NCBI GenBank assembly: GCA_002840685.1
Contig: PHBU01000024.1
Coordinates: forward strand, 1-63,125
Source: Chloroflexi bacterium HGW-Chloroflexi-6
GTDB taxonomy: Bacteria; Chloroflexota; Anaerolineae; Anaerolineales; Villigracilaceae
Reading direction: 5' to 3'
DNA length: 63,125 bases
Part shown: positions 8,194 to 15,822 of the stretch, piece by piece
How positions within the stretch are numbered: the stretch's first letter is position 1
Layout of the letters: each line of letters opens with the position of its first letter
Notes under the pieces: generated by a model
Databases searched by the model: none
What the model saw: the letters and a program-made list of their open reading frames with translations, nothing else
What the model was told of the DNA's origin: nothing
Made by a program: the position numbers and the translations under genes

Positions 8194-8222
8194 ATCTTAT
8201 CAATTAAGATAAGATATGTCAA
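8194..8222 (-). promoter_or_regulatory. Promoter with internal palindrome for the Fe-S carrier gene
   Basis: Minus strand: TTGACA (complement of 8217-8222), 17-base spacer, TAAGAT (complement of 8194-8199). A perfect 8-6-8 palindrome ATCTTATC-AATTAA-GATAAGAT (8194-8215) covers the -10 and most of the spacer, the classic position for a repressor site. The regulator is unknown; an iron or Fe-S sensor is likely from the target gene. Confidence 0.7.
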
Positions 8223-8227
8223 CATTC

Positions 8228-8270
8228 AAGAAAAATCTCCTGCTATTTGACTCGGCAGGAGATTTTTCTT
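8228..8270 (-). terminator. Terminator of the S1-domain gene
   Basis: AAGAAAAATCTCCTGC and its exact complement (8255-8270) form a 16-bp stem; reading leftwards it ends in a T-run. It lies 18 bases after the S1-protein stop codon. Confidence 0.85.
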
Positions 8271-8287
8271 TTCCAAACTATCAAGAA

Positions 8288-9118
8288 TTAAGCGGTTGGC
8301 AGGCGATTCTTCAGCGTTCGATCGAAGATATCTTCCTGGTCCTTGCTGCCAGCTTTGTTTTTCTTGCTCTTGGCGGCTTTCTCTGCCTTGGAGCGATCCA
8401 GAGCTGCTTGCCAGGCCAATTCAAAAGCTGTTAGTTCGGGCACAGAAGGTTCTTTTTCCATCTCAAAGTGTTCAACCTTGGGCCTGCTGCTGGAAGTGGG
8501 GCGCTTGCTACCGCGTTCGCCGCCACTGCTGCGTTCGCCGCCGCGCTTGCGGTCGCTACGCTCAGCTTTGGCAGCCGAGTCTTCACGCACAACTTCTTCG
8601 GGCTTGGGTTGGGTGGCCTTCATGCTCAGGCGGATTTGTTTCTTTTTGCGATCGATTTCCAAGACCATGACATCCACTTCATCGCCTTCTTTGACAACTT
8701 CTTGTGGAGTCTTGACATACCCATGAGCCATTTCGCTGATGTGTACCAATCCGGGTCGTTCGGCGCCGATCTCAACAAAAGCACCGTAGGTTTCAAGGCG
8801 GACAACTTTGCCCTTAACAATGGTTTCGGGTTTCAGTTCGCGCCATTCAAGACCAAGCGGTTCGATCATGGTAAGCTCGATACGGTCGGCTTTGGCTTTC
8901 CGTACCCAGGTATTAATTTCCTGTCCAACTTGCACTACATCTTCAACCCGCTTGACAGGTTCAGTTTGCAGTTGTGAAATATGGATGATGCCTGGTACTG
9001 CTTGTCCTACATCTACAATCGCCCCCGCGAGTGTGATTTTTACTACTTTGCCGGTCAGCTGGGTTTTTGGTTTTAAACCAGTTTCCGGGGTAATTGTTTC
9101 TGCCGCTGTATCGCTCAT
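8288..9118 (-). CDS. S1 RNA-binding-domain protein
   Basis: 276 residues with two S1 domains (about residues 20-85 and 95-165). The second has the typical G-K-V-V-x-L-E-T-Y-G-A-F-V-E-I-G and L-V-H-I-S-E patterns; the first is similar. A charged, low-complexity tail follows (Ser/Arg/Lys/Glu-rich, about residues 175-276). Two S1 domains plus a basic tail differ from the 4-6 domains of ribosomal protein S1, so it is an S1-like accessory RNA-binding protein rather than a sure rpsA. The ATG at 9118 has TAGGAG nearby and a good promoter. It is monocistronic, with a terminator after it. Confidence 0.88.
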   Translation of the reverse strand: MSDTAAETITPETGLKPKTQLTGKVVKITLAGAIVDVGQAVPGIIHISQLQTEPVKRVEDVVQVGQEINTWVRKAKADRIELTMIEPLGLEWRELKPETIVKGKVVRLETYGAFVEIGAERPGLVHISEMAHGYVKTPQEVVKEGDEVDVMVLEIDRKKKQIRLSMKATQPKPEEVVREDSAAKAERSDRKRGGERSSGGERGSKRPTSSSRPKVEHFEMEKEPSVPELTAFELAWQAALDRSKAEKAAKSKKNKAGSKDQEDIFDRTLKNRLPTA

Positions 9119-9156
9119 AAGAGTCTCCTAAATTACGGGGATAATGCCGAAGATTG

Positions 9157-9184
9157 ATTATACATCAGAATCTATATTCGTCAA
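9157..9184 (-). promoter_or_regulatory. Promoter of the S1-domain gene (TTGACG-N16-TATAAT)
   Basis: Minus-strand -35 TTGACG (complement of 9179-9184) and -10 TATAAT (complement of 9157-9162) with 16-base spacing, about 40 bases upstream of the ATG. Confidence 0.65.
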
Positions 9185-9209
9185 CAACGTTTTTTGGCTT
9201 GATTTGAAA

Positions 9210-9262
9210 CTTTTCCGATTCCAACCAATCCAATTGACTTAACGGAAAAGAAGATGTAGTAT
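9210..9262 (+). promoter_or_regulatory. Promoter and possible operator of the first Lrp/AsnC gene
   Basis: TTGACT (9234-9239), 17 bases, TAGTAT (9257-9262). An 8-bp inverted repeat CTTTTCCG (9210-9217) and CGGAAAAG (9243-9250) brackets the -35 element; the centres are about 33 bases apart, roughly three helical turns. Lrp-family proteins often control their own gene by binding such spaced sites, so autoregulation is plausible. Confidence 0.55.
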
Positions 9263-9294
9263 TTTGTCAGAAACGGAAATAAGAACTGAATATT

Positions 9295-9774
9295 ATGTAT
9301 AAAATCGACAAAACTGACCTAAAAATTATCAATCTTTTGATGGATGATGGCCGTATGCATGCAGCGGAGATTGCCCGGCAAATTGGCAATATTTCTGAGC
9401 GCGCAGTGCGCTATCGCATTGAGCGCATGGTTGAAAACGATGTTATGCGTATTAGCGCGGTCGTCAACCCAAAAGCTGTTGGCATGTCGGTGGTTGCCGA
9501 TGTCTGGTTGGAGTGCGACGCTGATTCGATTATCGAAGTCGCGCGGCACATGGCTGAACTGGAAAATATCAGCTACGTTGCTTGTTCTATTGGGGAAACT
9601 GATGTAAGCGTGCAAATCATTGCGCGCGACACGGCGGAGGTGTACCGCTTTGTTACGGAGGTGATAGGAAAGGCGCCCGGGGTACGCAAGACGACTACAT
9701 CCATTGTGCCTTTGGTGCTGAAGGACGTGTATCAGTGGCGAATTCCTGCGGGAATTGTCGAAGGCGATTTGTAA
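9295..9774 (+). CDS. Lrp/AsnC-family transcriptional regulator
   Basis: 159 residues: N-terminal helix-turn-helix (about residues 5-55, with D-D-G-R-M-H-A-A-E-I-A and the E-R-A-V-R-Y-R-I recognition helix) and a C-terminal RAM/ligand-binding domain (about 65-150). These octameric regulators sense amino acids or related metabolites. The gene is the first of the aminotransferase block and its stop lies 24 bases before the first aminotransferase start, so it is probably co-transcribed with, and regulates, the downstream genes. A second paralogue lies at 21663. There is only a weak Shine-Dalgarno before the ATG. The sensed ligand is unknown. Confidence 0.92.
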   Translation: MYKIDKTDLKIINLLMDDGRMHAAEIARQIGNISERAVRYRIERMVENDVMRISAVVNPKAVGMSVVADVWLECDADSIIEVARHMAELENISYVACSIGETDVSVQIIARDTAEVYRFVTEVIGKAPGVRKTTTSIVPLVLKDVYQWRIPAGIVEGDL

Positions 9775-9800
9775 AAAACAATCACCAGAAGGAGAACCTC

Positions 9801-11102
9801 ATGAAGAACTTCAGCAAAAGCCAGGCCCTCCAGAAGAGGGCTTTCAATGTCACCCCCCTGGGCGTTAATTCCAATTTTCGCTACTGGGGAGAAGGGGTAA
9901 CCCCCTATGTTCAAAAAGGCAAGGATGGTTACCTGTGGGATGTGGACGGCAATAAATATATTGATTATCGCATGGCCTTTGGACCGATCATTTTGGGCCA
10001 CGCTGTAGATGAAGTGGATGCCAAGGTGGCAGAAGAAATCCGCAAGGGCGTTCTTTTTGCCATGACGGGCGAACTTGAGATCGAAGTCGAAGAGATGATG
10101 ATCGAGATGGTCCCCGGTCTCGAGATGGTGCGTCTGGCTTGTTCGGGGACCGAAGCCACCATGCACGCCATCCGCGTGGCGCGCGCCTATACCGGGCGCG
10201 AGATGATCCTCAAATTTGAGGGGAATTACCACGGTTTTCATGATAATACCCTGTGGAGCACTTATGCCCCGGTGGAAGCCTACGGTAATCCGCGCTCCCC
10301 GATCCCGGTTCCGGCTTCGTCGGGTATTCCGCGGCCTTTGGGCAGCCTGATCATCACCCTGCCCTTTAACGACCGAGAGGCTTTTGAGCGCATGATGTTC
10401 AGTTATGGCCATCTGCTCGCGGCGGTCATCACCGAGCCATGCCAGGGAAATTGTGGCGCGATCCTGCCCGAACCGGGCTTTTTGGATCTGATCCAGCAGA
10501 AATGCGCGGAATATGGCACGCTCTTCATCCTGGATGAGGTCAAGACCGGATTCCGGATTGCCAATGGGGGGGCGCAGGAATATTACAACCTGAAACCCGA
10601 TCTGATGACCTATGCGAAGGCGCTCGGCAATGGTTACCCTGCGGCTGCCTTTGGGGGAAAAAAAGAAGTGATGAGCATTATCGGTCGCGGTGTGGCCCAA
10701 GGCGGAACGTATACTAACAACAAACCTGGCGTTGCCGGGGCCTGGGCAACGCTCAAGATGCTCAAAGAGAAGCCGATCCTGAAAACGATTGAAGGACGCG
10801 GAAAACGGTTGATGGCGGGTCTGTCCCAAATTTTAAGCGATGAAGGCCTGGTGCATTGCATGAATGGCTACCCGGCCATGTTTACCTATGCTCTCGGGGT
10901 GGAAAAAGTGACCAGCCAGCGCAGTTGGAACGAGAGCGATAAGGATTTGTACCTGAAAATCATCGCCGAATTGATCGATCGGGGTGTGATGCCCGATAAC
11001 GATGCCCGCGAACCCTGGTTCCTGTGCTATGCCCACAGCGACAAGGATATTGATGACACGTTGACCGCCTTCCGTGAATCGGTGAAGGCTTGTAAAAAGT
11101 AA
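9801..11102 (+). CDS. Class-III aminotransferase, glutamate-1-semialdehyde aminomutase-like
   Basis: 433 residues from ATG 9801, chosen because GGAG lies 6 bases upstream. PLP-dependent fold-type I enzyme. Visible: C-S-G-T-E-A-T (phosphate loop), N-Y-H-G-F-H-D, the D-E-V-K (cofactor aspartate) and Y-A-K-A-L-G-N-G-Y-P with the Schiff-base lysine. It is closest in pattern to the glutamate-1-semialdehyde aminomutase subgroup, but there is no hem cluster here; neighbours point to amine or beta-amino-acid transamination. It is followed closely by a second aminotransferase and an MmsA-like dehydrogenase on the same strand. The amino donor cannot be read from sequence. Confidence 0.88.
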   Translation: MKNFSKSQALQKRAFNVTPLGVNSNFRYWGEGVTPYVQKGKDGYLWDVDGNKYIDYRMAFGPIILGHAVDEVDAKVAEEIRKGVLFAMTGELEIEVEEMMIEMVPGLEMVRLACSGTEATMHAIRVARAYTGREMILKFEGNYHGFHDNTLWSTYAPVEAYGNPRSPIPVPASSGIPRPLGSLIITLPFNDREAFERMMFSYGHLLAAVITEPCQGNCGAILPEPGFLDLIQQKCAEYGTLFILDEVKTGFRIANGGAQEYYNLKPDLMTYAKALGNGYPAAAFGGKKEVMSIIGRGVAQGGTYTNNKPGVAGAWATLKMLKEKPILKTIEGRGKRLMAGLSQILSDEGLVHCMNGYPAMFTYALGVEKVTSQRSWNESDKDLYLKIIAELIDRGVMPDNDAREPWFLCYAHSDKDIDDTLTAFRESVKACKK

Positions 11103-11109
11103 TTGATGG

Positions 11110-11137
11110 GTAGGGGCGCAGCATGCTGCGCCCCTAC
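11110..11137. repeat. Palindromic intercistronic repeat, copy 1
   Basis: A perfect 14-14 palindrome beginning GTAGGGGCG and ending CGCCCCTAC, seven bases after the aminotransferase stop. The next gene's Shine-Dalgarno GGAGG starts directly at its end. Three related copies lie at 12478, 31426 and 56713. It can form a hairpin without a T-tract, so it is REP-like rather than a terminator. Confidence 0.85.
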
Positions 11138-11146
11138 GGAGGATGT

Positions 11147-12472
11147 ATGACAAAATTAACATCGAAAGAAATGGTCGACCTGAGCAAAGAGTACACTTTT
11201 TTCTCATGGTCGGTGCAGGGACAGGTGAACCCCATTCCGGTGACAAAAGCCGAAGGGATTTATTTTTGGGATGCGGATGGCAAACGCTACATTGATTTCT
11301 CGTCCCAGTTGATGAATACCAACATCGGGCACCAGCATCCGAAGGTGGTCAACGCCATTCAGGATCAAGCCGCCGAATTGTGTTTTGTCCACCCTGGCAA
11401 CACCACCGAGGTGCGTGCCCTTCTGGGCAAGAAACTGGCCGAAGTGACCCCAGGTAATTTAAAAAAGACCTTTTTTGCTCTGGGTGGTTCGGAAGCCAAT
11501 GAAAACGCAATCAAAATCGCTCGCTTTTACACTGGCCGCCACAAAATTTTGGCGCGTTACCGCTCCTACCACGGCGCAACGCATGGTTCGATTGCGTTAA
11601 CCGGCGATTATCGCCGTTTGGCTGTCGAGCCGACCATGCCGGGTGGGGTTCATTTCCTCGACCCGTTCTGCTATCGCTGTCCGTTTGGGCAGAAGAAAGA
11701 GTCCTGCGCCCGCGAGTGCATCAAGCATCTCGAAGAAGTCATCAAGTATGAAGGCCCCGACAAAATCGCCGCCATCATTATGGAAGGCGTGGTCGGCTCG
11801 AACGGTCTGATCGTCCCGCCGGATGATTACTGGCCGCGGGTGCGCGAGATCTGCGACAAATATGGCATTCTGCTCATCTCCGATGAAGTCATGAGTGGTT
11901 GGGGACGCACCGGCGAGTGGTTCGCTGTCGACAACTGGAAAGTCACACCCGACATTATCACCACAGCCAAGGGGATCACCAGTGGTTACATGCCGCTTGG
12001 CGCGGTGATCGTTACGGATAAGATCGCCCAGTTTTTCGATGACAAATATCTTTATGCCGGGCTGACCTATAACGGCCATGCGTTATCCTGTGCGGCCGCC
12101 CTGGCGACCATCGAAGTTTACGAGGAAGATCATTTGATCGAAAACGCCCGGGTAGTGGGCAAATATCTGGGCGAAAAGCTCGAAGCAATCAAGGCCAGGC
12201 ATCCATCTGTGGGCGATGCGCGTTATATCGGCCTGTTTTCAACTCTCGAGTTGGTTGAGAACCGCGAGAGCAAGGATGTTATGCCCGCCAGTGTTATGGC
12301 TGAAGTCGGCAAGGTGCTGCGCCAAAATGGACTGTTCACCTTCATCATGGCCAATAATCTGGGCAGTATGCTCTTCATCGTCCCGCCGCTGTGCATTACG
12401 AGGGAACAACTGGATGAGGGGTTGGCGATTGTCGAGATGGCGCTGGAAGTGGCGGACGCGAATGTGAAATGA
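11147..12472 (+). CDS. Class-III aminotransferase (taurine/beta-alanine-pyruvate type)
   Basis: 441 residues from ATG 11147 (GGAGG 4 bases upstream; the reading frame extends earlier into the repeat). PLP enzyme with F-F-A-L-G-G-S-E-A-N-E-N-A, R-S-Y-H-G-A-T-H-G, I-S-D-E-V-M-S-G-W-G-R-T-G and T-T-A-K-G-I-T-S-G-Y (Schiff-base lysine). The N-terminal Y-T-F-F-S-W-S-V-Q-G and a short Cys-containing insert (C-Y-R-C-P-F-G, C-A-R-E-C) resemble taurine- and beta-alanine-type omega-aminotransferases. With the following MmsA-like enzyme it could turn beta-alanine or 3-aminoisobutyrate, via a semialdehyde, into acetyl- or propionyl-CoA. Substrate is inferred, not proven. Confidence 0.9.
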   Translation: MTKLTSKEMVDLSKEYTFFSWSVQGQVNPIPVTKAEGIYFWDADGKRYIDFSSQLMNTNIGHQHPKVVNAIQDQAAELCFVHPGNTTEVRALLGKKLAEVTPGNLKKTFFALGGSEANENAIKIARFYTGRHKILARYRSYHGATHGSIALTGDYRRLAVEPTMPGGVHFLDPFCYRCPFGQKKESCARECIKHLEEVIKYEGPDKIAAIIMEGVVGSNGLIVPPDDYWPRVREICDKYGILLISDEVMSGWGRTGEWFAVDNWKVTPDIITTAKGITSGYMPLGAVIVTDKIAQFFDDKYLYAGLTYNGHALSCAAALATIEVYEEDHLIENARVVGKYLGEKLEAIKARHPSVGDARYIGLFSTLELVENRESKDVMPASVMAEVGKVLRQNGLFTFIMANNLGSMLFIVPPLCITREQLDEGLAIVEMALEVADANVK

Positions 12473-12477
12473 TTATG

Positions 12478-12506
12478 GCAGGGACGCAGCATTGCTGCGC
12501 CCCTAC
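12478..12506. repeat. Palindromic intercistronic repeat, copy 2 (imperfect)
   Basis: GCAGGGACGCAGC / GCTGCGCCCCTAC, the same element as copy 1 with two changes in the left arm, in the gap between the second aminotransferase and the semialdehyde dehydrogenase. Confidence 0.8.
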
Positions 12507-12523
12507 AACGACGGATGGAAAAC

Positions 12524-13993
12524 ATGCAAAAAATCTTGAATTACATCAACGGTGAGTGGGTCGAACCGAACGTTTCAGAATATGTGGATGTGATCAACCC
12601 GGCAACGGGGGCCGTTATTGCGCGGACTCCCCTCAGCCGGGCCGCCGATATCGACGCGGCCGCCCAGGCTGCGGGGGATGCGCTCCCGGCCTGGCGGCGC
12701 ACCCCGGCCCAGGACCGGATCCAGTATCTGTTCAAGCTGCGCGATTTGCTTAAATCCAATAATGATGAAATTGCCCGCACCATCACCAACGAATGCGGCA
12801 AGACTTTCGACGAGTCCAAGGCCGAGATGGTGCGCGCCATTGAGAATGTTGAAGTGGCCTGCGGTATCCCGATGATGATGAAGGGCGAAGTAGCCGAAGA
12901 TATTGCCCCGGGCATTGACGAGTTGATGCTGCGCCAGCCGGTGGGTGTGTGCGCGACGATTGCGCCGTTCAACTTCCCGGGCATGATCGCGTTTTGGTAT
13001 TTGCCGTATGTTTTGGCGACAGGCAATGCCTACATTATGAAGCCTTCCGAAAAAGTGCCGATGACGATGCAGTTGATCTTCCGATTGATCGACCAGCTTG
13101 GCCTGCCGAAGGGCGTCATTAACCTGGTTAATGGCGGCAAGGAAGCGGTGGATGCGATCCTGGATCACCCAGTTATTCGCGCGGTCACGTTTGTCGGCTC
13201 GTCGAATGTCGCAAAATATATTTATAGCCGCGCGGCAGCCAACGGCAAGCGTGTCCAGGCCCAGGGTGGGGCCAAGAATCCGGTTGTGGTGCTGCCCGAT
13301 GCCGACATGGATATGGCCGTCAAGATCATTGCCGATTCGGCGTTTGGCTGTGCCGGCCAGCGCTGTTTGGCCGTTTCGTGGGCGGTAACGGTGGGCGAGG
13401 CCCGTCACCAGTTCAATGAAGCGATTTGCGATGCAGCCGCCAGCCGCACGGTGGGCTATGGCCTGGATGCCGGCATCCAGATGGGCGCAGTGATCAATTC
13501 AGCCAGCAAGGCACGCATCGAGCAGTTGATCGGCCTCGGGGCGTCTGAAGGGGCCAGCTTGCCGGTCGATGGCCGGGGGACGGTCATCAAAGGCTATGAA
13601 AACGGGCATTTTGTCCGTCCGAGCATTCTGATGGATATACAACCGAAAAGCGAGATCTGGAAAACCGAGATTTTTGGCCCGGTGTTGGGCGTGATGCACA
13701 TCAACACGATCGACGAGGCGATTGCGCTGGCAAACAGCGGCGCGTATGGCAACCAGGCCAGCTTGTTTACCTCGAGTGGTTCGGCGGCGCGCAAATTCCG
13801 TTACGAGGTGGATGCGGGCAATATTGGTATCAATATCGGTGTCGCAGCGCCAATGGCATTCTTCCCCTTCTCGGGCTGGAAAGAGTCGTTCTTTGGCGAT
13901 CTGCACGGCCAGGGTATGGACGCGGTCGAGTTCTTCACCCAGAAGAAGGTTGTGGTCGAGCGCTGGCCGAAGGAGTGGACGCGCAAGTTCTAG
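12524..13993 (+). CDS. mmsA: CoA-acylating methylmalonate/malonate-semialdehyde dehydrogenase
   Basis: 489 residues from ATG 12524; an ATG three codons earlier (12515) is also possible. Aldehyde-dehydrogenase fold with the catalytic cysteine in F-G-C-A-G-Q-R-C-L-A, the NAD-binding F-V-G-S-S region and the MmsA-specific C-terminus F-P-F-S-G-W-K-E-S-F-F-G-D-L. MmsA enzymes oxidise malonate or methylmalonate semialdehyde with NAD and CoA to acetyl- or propionyl-CoA plus CO2, without the general-base glutamate used by other ALDHs. It lies directly after two aminotransferases that could supply the semialdehyde, and before a sodium symporter. A terminator-like hairpin separates it from the symporter gene. 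Confidence in the MmsA subfamily is high; the true substrate here is inferred. Confidence 0.92.
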   Translation: MQKILNYINGEWVEPNVSEYVDVINPATGAVIARTPLSRAADIDAAAQAAGDALPAWRRTPAQDRIQYLFKLRDLLKSNNDEIARTITNECGKTFDESKAEMVRAIENVEVACGIPMMMKGEVAEDIAPGIDELMLRQPVGVCATIAPFNFPGMIAFWYLPYVLATGNAYIMKPSEKVPMTMQLIFRLIDQLGLPKGVINLVNGGKEAVDAILDHPVIRAVTFVGSSNVAKYIYSRAAANGKRVQAQGGAKNPVVVLPDADMDMAVKIIADSAFGCAGQRCLAVSWAVTVGEARHQFNEAICDAAASRTVGYGLDAGIQMGAVINSASKARIEQLIGLGASEGASLPVDGRGTVIKGYENGHFVRPSILMDIQPKSEIWKTEIFGPVLGVMHINTIDEAIALANSGAYGNQASLFTSSGSAARKFRYEVDAGNIGINIGVAAPMAFFPFSGWKESFFGDLHGQGMDAVEFFTQKKVVVERWPKEWTRKF

Positions 13994-14001
13994 GGTATTT
14001 T

Positions 14002-14035
14002 GCAGGAGCATGGCACGCTATGCTCCTGCGTTTTT
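14002..14035 (+). terminator. Terminator after mmsA
   Basis: GCAGGAGCAT and ATGCTCCTGC form a 10-bp perfect stem (loop 8 bases) followed by GTTTTT. It would reduce read-through into the symporter gene 48 bases later. Confidence 0.85.
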
Positions 14036-14082
14036 ATCTCAACCCGCTGAGGGCGGGGACATTCACCCAAAGGAGCTGTTCC

Positions 14083-15750
14083 ATGGATCTTGAAGGTTAT
14101 GCTTATGTTTGGCTGATCGTGATTTTCATTGTTGCTTTCTTTGCCGTGCGCATGGGCGTTGGGATTTGGGCCTCGCGCAAAGTCTCAAACGCCGCGGATT
14201 ACATCGTGGCGGGGCGCAGTCTGCCGATTTATATGGTGGGCGCATCGGTGATGGCAACCTGGTTCGCTGCCGAAACGTTGATGGGGGCGTCTTCGACTGG
14301 TTACCAGTACGGTTTCCAGGGCGTTATTTTTGACCCGTTTGGAGCGGCGGCCTGCCTTTTCATTTCTGGTTTTTTCTTTACGCGCATGATGCGCCGCGCC
14401 CGCTACCTGACCGTGGTGGACTTTTTTGAGCGGCGTTATGGCGATAAGATGACCGTTTTTGCCTCCATTGCGCAGTTGATGACCTATTTTGTCTGGACGG
14501 CAGCTCAGTTTGTGGCAGCCGGAACGATTGTTAATGCCTTGTTCCCAGATGTGCCGGTTGGCATTGGTGTGATCCTGGTTGCGATCTGGGTGACCGGCTA
14601 CACCATGCTCGGTGGGATGCTGGCCGATACCTTGCTCGATTTCATCCAGATGTTCTTTACGGCTGGCGGCATGGCGCTGATCTTCTTCTTCGTTCAGGGC
14701 GCGGTTGGCGGTTGGGAAGGGATTACGAGCATTACTTCAACGCTCTACAACCCCAACCCGTTCACCCTGCTGCCCGACATGGCGGGTGATGCTGGTTATC
14801 TAGGCTACTTCGGCGCAAGCGGTTGGATGTACTGGGGTGCAGCCTGGATGGCGATCGGCCTTGGTTCGGTACCGACTCAGGATCTGTTCCAGCGCTCGAT
14901 GTCGGCTCGTAATGAATCGACAGCCGTCTGGGGCACTTACCTGGCTGGCGCGCTGTACCTGTTCTTCGGTATCATGTCGCCGCTGATTGGCATCATGATG
15001 TTCAAACTTGACCCGAACCTGATCAACCCGGACGGTGTCCTGGTGCACGCTGCGATCATGTATGTCCCACCCATTTTGACGGCGCTCTTTATGGCCGCGC
15101 TGGCCTCGGCGCTGATGAGTACCTCCGATAGCTCCCTGCTGGCAGGCGCCTCGGTTGTGACCCAGAACCTGTTCCCGCTCTTTGGCCGGAAGCTTGATCC
15201 CACCAGCGAAGTCAAGTGGACCCGCATCATGGTTTTGGTTAACGGCATCATCGGCGTGGTGATTGCTCTTGGCGCCGAGGTAATTTACGAACTTGGCGTT
15301 GTGGCCTGGACGCTCTTGCTGGTTGGCCTGTTTGTGCCGTTTGCTTTTGGCATGTACTGGAAAAAAGCCAATCAGTGGGGTGGTGTGGCATCTGTCTTGG
15401 GCGGCTGGGGCAGTTGGGCGCTTTTGACTTGGGTGACGTTCCGGTTTGGCCTGGGTGGTGATTCGACCGGTTCTGTTTGCTCCGGCGGCGACCTTAGTCT
15501 GCTGGCCGCGTTCTCTGACGAGTGGTGGTGCGGCTTCTGGGATGCGGTTTACATTGCTTCCTTCCCCTCCTTCTTCATCTCCCTCTTACTCATGGTGGTG
15601 GTATCGCTGGCTACGCAGAAAAGCGATGCCCCCAAGCCCACTACCGATGTGGACGGTAACGTGATGGATACCAACCCGTTCCATTATTTGGGAATCATCA
15701 ACATCAAGGATGCTTTGCGCAAGATGCGCCCGGAAGAGTACGAAGACTAG
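14083..15750 (+). CDS. Sodium:solute symporter (SSS family), first copy
   Basis: 555 residues from ATG 14083 (AGGAG 7 bases upstream); the frame extends back over the terminator and into mmsA but that part is unlikely to be translated. About 13 membrane helices of the SSS/LeuT-fold type, with the family pattern R-S-L-P-I-Y-M-V-G near the N-terminus and A-S-A-L-M-S-T-S-D-S-S-L-L-A-G in the middle (sodium site). It imports an organic solute with Na+, here probably an amino acid or amine used by the nearby aminotransferases. A late extracytoplasmic loop has two cysteines about 24 residues apart. A close paralogue is at 23598. Confidence 0.92.
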   Translation: MDLEGYAYVWLIVIFIVAFFAVRMGVGIWASRKVSNAADYIVAGRSLPIYMVGASVMATWFAAETLMGASSTGYQYGFQGVIFDPFGAAACLFISGFFFTRMMRRARYLTVVDFFERRYGDKMTVFASIAQLMTYFVWTAAQFVAAGTIVNALFPDVPVGIGVILVAIWVTGYTMLGGMLADTLLDFIQMFFTAGGMALIFFFVQGAVGGWEGITSITSTLYNPNPFTLLPDMAGDAGYLGYFGASGWMYWGAAWMAIGLGSVPTQDLFQRSMSARNESTAVWGTYLAGALYLFFGIMSPLIGIMMFKLDPNLINPDGVLVHAAIMYVPPILTALFMAALASALMSTSDSSLLAGASVVTQNLFPLFGRKLDPTSEVKWTRIMVLVNGIIGVVIALGAEVIYELGVVAWTLLLVGLFVPFAFGMYWKKANQWGGVASVLGGWGSWALLTWVTFRFGLGGDSTGSVCSGGDLSLLAAFSDEWWCGFWDAVYIASFPSFFISLLLMVVVSLATQKSDAPKPTTDVDGNVMDTNPFHYLGIINIKDALRKMRPEEYED

Positions 15751-15770
15751 ATTTATATAAGATTATATAA

Positions 15771-15806
15771 GATGTGGCTGTCACTTTCGAAAGCGACAGC
15801 CACATC
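15771..15806. repeat. Hairpin GATGTGGCTGTC / GACAGCCACATC before patA
   Basis: A 12-bp perfect inverted repeat around an inner CTTTCGAAAG palindrome, ending 4 bases before the Shine-Dalgarno of patA. No T-tract follows, so it may stabilise or fold the 5' end of the patA message. Two TTATATAAGA direct repeats (about 15753-15772) lie just upstream. Confidence 0.7.
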
Positions 15807-15822
15807 TCGAGGAGAGAAAAGT

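Noticed and set aside
9732..10829. 365-codon minus-strand open frame opposite the first aminotransferase
   Set aside because: Composition (His/Arg/Gly-rich) is that of an antisense shadow of a GC-rich gene; no Shine-Dalgarno and no domain.
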